Assembly: GCA_947462335.1 (NCBI GenBank)
Contig: OX381708.1
Location: 2,232,001 to 2,296,000 of the forward strand
DNA: 64,000 nucleotides
Direction: 5' to 3'
Source: Harmothoe impar
Lineage: Eukaryota; Annelida; Polychaeta; Phyllodocida; Polynoidae
Below, piece after piece: positions 59,955-64,000 of this stretch (positions are counted from its first letter, which is position 1; every line of letters starts with the position of its first letter). A program made the translations under genes and the position numbers. The notes under the pieces were generated by a model that saw only the letters and a list, made by a program, of their open reading frames with translations, was not told the DNA's origin and did no database searches.

Positions 59955-60693
59955 GAAGTCTATGAGTCAGGTCACCAGTGCAGCATATAGGATCAGGATA
60001 AAATGAAGATGCAGCTTATATGCAAAGTTTTAGATGTATACATAGGTAATGCGGCTCAAGATCTAGTTGAGTTAAAATGAAAATTCCGAAGGATAAAACT
60101 ATCCTCATCATGCAATCTGAGGATTTTACAATATATTAGAGATGTTCTTATTTTTATCTCTCCTTCCTACTGCATACGCCTTGTGACTGTTGTCCAAGAG
60201 GCTTACATCGGCCATTGGGATTTGACATTCGGAAAGGCCGATGTGCCAGTGTCATTTGGTTAGGCCTGGCAAAATAAATTGTTTGTTTCAGGTAACCTGC
60301 TGAAGAAAATCAGGCAGGGTAGGTCAGATTTTAAAACAAAGTGTAGGTCGATGGCAGAATCTACATTTCTAGATATATTTTTATATAATTATCTTTTATT
60401 GACAACAAAGGATGTCATTACTGACCTATGTGTCATCATGTGTCATGTTTAAATTGAAAAATATAACGAATTCTGAGATACAAATCATGTGGACCAAATC
60501 AATCAATCTGGTGAAATCCATCTAGAAATCTCAGGGCAAGTTGTAAGTGTTTGTGAAAAAAAAAAAAAAAAAAATTCTTTTAAAATTTAGCTTTTTGGAA
60601 ATTGTCTAATATAAGGGTCAGTCCTGTTTTGCTAGGTAGGGTCAGGTTACCTCAAACAAATAATCTATTTTGCTAGGACTTAGCACTGTTAGC
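59955..60693. other. Non-coding host DNA
   Basis: No gene or clear repeat seen. An A-run lies at 60557-60574. Confidence 0.5.
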
Positions 60694-60696
60694 TTA

Positions 60697-61017
60697 GGGA
60701 GTGTTCATTTATTAATTACAGGGGGGGTGGTGGGTTGGGGGGGTGTAAAAATTTCCGACCCCTCCTGAGGGGAGGGGGGGCGTAAAAAATTCTGATCCCT
60801 CTTGAGGGCGGGGGGCATAAAAATTTAAGCCCCTTTTTAGCAAAAATGACCGCGCGTTACTATAGTTCAAAGGGGGGGGGGCGAACATTTTTCTATGCCT
60901 TCGGCGAGGCGGGGCACAAAACGTTCCACGCGCTCTCGAGGGGGGGGCATAAAAGAATGTTACCCCTCCGCACAAAATCTCACCACCATCCCCTGTAATT
61001 AATAAATGAACACTCCC
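60697..61017. mobile_element. PIF/Harbinger-like MITE, copy 1
   Basis: GGGAGTGTTCATTTATTAAT and its inverted copy form the ends, and the 3-bp target duplication TTA lies at 60694-60696 and 61018-61020. The interior is poly-G with TGAGGGGAGGGGGGGCGTAA-type segments. A TTA/TAA duplication is the PIF/Harbinger hallmark. Confidence 0.85.
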
Positions 61018-61324
61018 TTAATCTGCTTGGTATCTAGATCTAATCTTGTAAAGTTGTGTGATAACTGGGTCTACAAGTAGGCTACACCAGGTGGCCTGGG
61101 GACCAGGTCATGCCCGGTCACAGATTATCATATACATGTATACACAAAGGATTGGTGGTGGCCCAAATCAGATAGATCTATGCATTGTCAAAATAATACC
61201 CTAGAAAAAGTACTCTCATGAGGGATGATAAAAGAAAATAGCCCACAAAAGGTAGGCCCTACCCATACCCTGTGAAAAAGGACAATACTCTGTCAATAGG
61301 GGGTCCCTGGAAAATTTTTACTAT
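61018..61324. other. Non-coding host DNA
   Basis: Nothing recognised between the two MITEs. Confidence 0.5.
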
Positions 61325-61327
61325 TAA

Positions 61328-61651
61328 GGGAGTGCTCATTTTTTAATAACAGGGGGGGGGGGGCGGTGAGATTTCGCGGACAGCGCGTGAAATTTTTTCA
61401 CCCCCCCCCCTAAGAGGGGTCGAAATTTTTTACCCCCCCCCCCGGCAGGCCGAAAATCGCGCGTGTTCGCGCCCCTTTGTAGCATAGTAACGCGCGGGCT
61501 TTTTCCCTCAAAACAGGTTGAATTTTTTTGACCCCCCCCCAAGAGGGATCTAAATTTTTTACCCCCCCCCCCCCGTCAAGGGGTCCAAATTTTTTACCCC
61601 CCCCCCCCAAATCCACCACCCCCCCCCTGTTGTTAAAAAATGAGCACTCCC
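61328..61651. mobile_element. PIF/Harbinger-like MITE, copy 2
   Basis: GGGAGTGCTCATTTTTTAAT ends, inverted, with TAA target duplications at 61325-61327 and 61652-61654. The same family as 60697-61017 and nearly the same length (324 against 321 bp). Confidence 0.85.
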
Positions 61652-61706
61652 TAAACTGGAGGTGAAAAGGTGAATTCAGGGGGGGGACTGCTCTGCACCC
61701 CCACAT

Positions 61707-61870
61707 GGCTATTTCTTAAAATCGACAATCGACATGAGGCCTAGTGACATGTGACATGAGGCACAAAAAACTTAGTGACAGGCGACATGAGCAATTCTTA
61801 AAATCGACATGGGATATGGGCATTATAAAGCGACATTGACATGCGACATGGCCATTTTTTAAGATCGACA
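61707..61870. repeat. Dispersed GACATGAG-rich repeat, copy 2
   Basis: Homologous to 18108-18275 inside the inner Polinton (CCTAGTGACATGTGACATGA; GTGACAGGCGACATGAGCAA). Confidence 0.8.
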
Positions 61871-61946
61871 ATGAACATGGGGACCCCCCATCCACTCATC
61901 ATCCAGAGCCCCTCTAACCAGGCCAGGCCTGGCCCGGGGGGGGGCA

Positions 61947-62915
61947 CTTAGTATATTTTGTATACACAAGTGTGCGGCTGGCAAGGGTAGTTTTTCAACA
62001 AAATCTCCCTAGCAAGGGTCCTGTTTCAGAGAAAAAAGTCCCTAGCAAGGGTCTACTTTTGACAAATCGCCCTAGCAAGGGTCACTTTTTCACCAAAATG
62101 ACCCGTCTTTCACCAAAGTGTCCCATTTTTCGCTAAAATGTTGTACTAGACATGGATAAAATTTCCCGGTGAAATTACTCATCCATTGTACATTTTGTGT
62201 TTTTCCTCTTCAAAACTAGGACTTTTCGGCCAAAAGTGCCCTAGCAAGGGTAGGTTTTTGAGGCAAAAGCTCCCTAGTACGGGTAAGGGTTGTCATTGGT
62301 CCAGCCGCACACCCATATCAGGAAAAATTCAAGTACCCCCCCCCCCCCCGGGGGCCTGGCCCGGGCCCAGGGCCAGGCATGGCTGGAGCCCGGGGGGGGC
62401 ACTTTAATTTTTTTGGACAGGGGTGTGCGGCTGGACCTCTGACAACCCTTACCCTTGTTTGGGCGATTTTGATGCCAAAAAGTTATCCTTGTTACTGTTA
62501 GGGCATTTTCGGCAAAAGTGCCTAGGTTTCGGTAAAAAAGCAATAAAAGGTAGATTTTGATGCCAAAAATTTACCCTTGTTAGGGCATTTTCGGCCAAAA
62601 GTGCCAAGGTTTCGGCAAAAAAACAATATAATATACCATGTTTGTGTAAGTCTGCTGAAAAAATTACCCTCTTGTGAAGAATTTTGTTGAAAACTGCGAC
62701 ATTTTTTGTGAAAACGGGCAAATCTTGGCGAAAACCCGGACATTTTTGTGAAAAGTAGACCCTTGATAGGGCGATTTTCATGAAAGTGGACCCTTGCTAG
62801 GATGATTTTTCTTTGAGAAGTGGACCCTTGTTAGGGCGATTTTGTAGAAAAAGTACCTTCCCAGCCGCACACATGTGTATACAAAATATACTAAGTGCCC
62901 CCCCCCCCCCGGGGG
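61947..62915. mobile_element. Large inverted-repeat element with poly-G/poly-C ends
   Basis: GGGGGGGCACTTAGTATATT followed by TTGTATACAC at the left is matched by its inverse at about 62865-62915. Inside, CCCTAGCAAGGGT and GACCCTTGCTAGG-type motifs recur about every 30-40 bp, and a nested inverted pair lies at about 62335-62420 (GGGCCTGGCCCGGG). Non-coding; the short Pro-rich open frames are not genes. Confidence 0.7.
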
Positions 62916-64000
62916 CTGGAGTGGACCCCCCCCCCCCCCCGGCTAGAAACAAAGCTGCAACGTCACCATACTATTGTCCTTACCTGCTTCAGTGTCCGTA
63001 CACCAGTGACAACTCAGACAACTTCCCCACACGCGAGGAAACACCAGATTTGTCAACTTCTCAGATTTCAGAAAGTACGCCTTCATGCAGCCGGAAGTGA
63101 GACGCTAGTCCTACATTCTGCAGCAAGGGATGGCGGCCTAACACCAGATCAGGGAATGGTCTCTATTAGGGGTGAACTCGATCTTTATGTGAGATTATGA
63201 ATTAAATCATGCATATAATCGATTCAAAGTAGCACCCACCTGTATCAAAAGAAGGTTACGAATCTAGCAATATTGTTTTTAAAGCTGGATGGTTATTTAA
63301 GAAGGTATAAATGTGGAAAACAGGGTGATGAAACTAGAAATAAATCGGGATCGTCATGGTTGTCATCTTGACGTGACAGCAGGGCCACTTCCGGTTTCTG
63401 GGACTATTTTATGGAGAGAAAAAAAACGGGGGTGCGGGGGCAGAGCCCCCGATTTATCAATATGAAGTTCGAATGTGCTTGTCAACAAGTTTTTAAAATT
63501 TTAATTCGGGGGCTGTGCCCCCAAACCCCCCTTTAGAAGTTGTAAACATTGGAACTATTTTTCATTGTGCTCGCGTATTAATACACATAAATTTGTAACG
63601 AGGAAGCTCATTGGCCAATTGCTCTGAGCATGACAACAGACAATGGCGTCGAGAGGGCTTTCTGCTACGATTATTAACTTATATTTATGGTTATTTTAAT
63701 GGTTTAATGGCCATTTTGGATTGAATTCTTGAATGGAATGGATCAAGGTAGGCCTGCGGCACTGGATTGAACCAGGATTGATTCTATCCAGGATTGGAAA
63801 ACAAAACAGTACAACCATTTAGGCATCGTGATTTCCGAAAATTGAACGAAAATGGAGATTTGTTGATTTCAGAGGAATTTCGAGACAATTCTTGGTTTAG
63901 TTTCATGGTTATTCTAATGGTTTAATGGACCTGCGGTGCTAGATTGTTGATGGAGTTAGTTGCACATAGGCCTGCGGCGCTAGATTGAGCTGAGATCGTA
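62916..64000. other. Non-coding host DNA
   Basis: No gene recognised. A GGGGGCAGAGCCCCCGA / CGGGGGCTGTGCCCCCAA inverted pair lies at 63437-63524. GGCCTGCGGCnCTnGATTGA recurs weakly near 63752, 63930 and 63970. Confidence 0.5.

Noticed and set aside
60712..62781. Pro/Gly-rich frames in the 60.7-62.9 kb repeats
   Set aside because: All fall in MITE or inverted-repeat sequence with poly-G/poly-C.
1..64000. tRNA, rRNA or other structured RNA genes
   Set aside because: I looked for tRNA-like A/B boxes and rRNA-like conserved stretches and found none I could support.

Overview
This is eukaryotic, animal DNA. It holds two paralogous Kelch-BTB (KLHL-type) genes in long non-coding sequence full of MITEs, foldback repeats, a minisatellite and poly-G/poly-C tracts, plus large mobile elements. 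The KLHL proteins and repeat texture suggest a marine invertebrate deuterostome such as amphioxus, but the sequence alone does not prove the species.

Layout. 1-8673: repeat-rich host DNA and a broken Kelch gene (5861-8189, minus) carrying a 614-bp MITE in its exon. 8674-28227: a Polinton/Maverick (adintovirus-like endogenous virus) with about 423-bp terminal inverted repeats (TIRs) and a 6-bp target-site duplication (TSD, CACATG), inserted just upstream of that Kelch gene. Nested in its major capsid gene is a second Polinton, 10962-20015, with its own 6-bp TSD (CAGATG). 28228-34310: the rest of the Kelch upstream region, a 29-bp minisatellite, an intact single-exon Kelch gene (30324-32045, minus) and a second copy of the upstream region with two more MITEs. 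35827-36746: a hAT-like element. 36786-59430: a DIRS-type tyrosine-recombinase retrotransposon (minus strand: gag, RT-RNase H, YR) split by a third Polinton at 39990-57240. 59431-64000: MITEs, inverted repeats and host DNA.

How the genes work together. The outer Polinton keeps a morphogenesis set (protease, major capsid, pX-like peptide, penton-like minor capsid, integrase with chromodomain, two conserved Polinton proteins, packaging ATPase) but no DNA polymerase. The inner one keeps a polymerase wreck and a tandem death-domain gene but no capsid genes. The third keeps a full-length protein-primed PolB with all catalytic motifs, the integrase and most capsid genes, and early-type accessory genes: a protein with two SUMO-interacting motifs, a DUF5662-like HD protein, a tandem death-domain protein, a zinc-ribbon protein and a protein of unknown family. 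It has lost its protease and right end. Morphogenesis genes are packed head to tail with overlaps, while accessory genes have their own TATA boxes. All three elements carry frameshifts, nonsense codons or truncations, so each looks defective as it stands.

Most unusual: a roughly 800-bp block (death-domain gene plus the start of the ATPase gene) is nearly identical between the inner and third Polintons, which are otherwise very diverged; TIRs are arrays of ETS/CRE/CCAAT/E-box-like sites; promoter-proximal 171-bp direct repeats; and hairpins at several gene ends.
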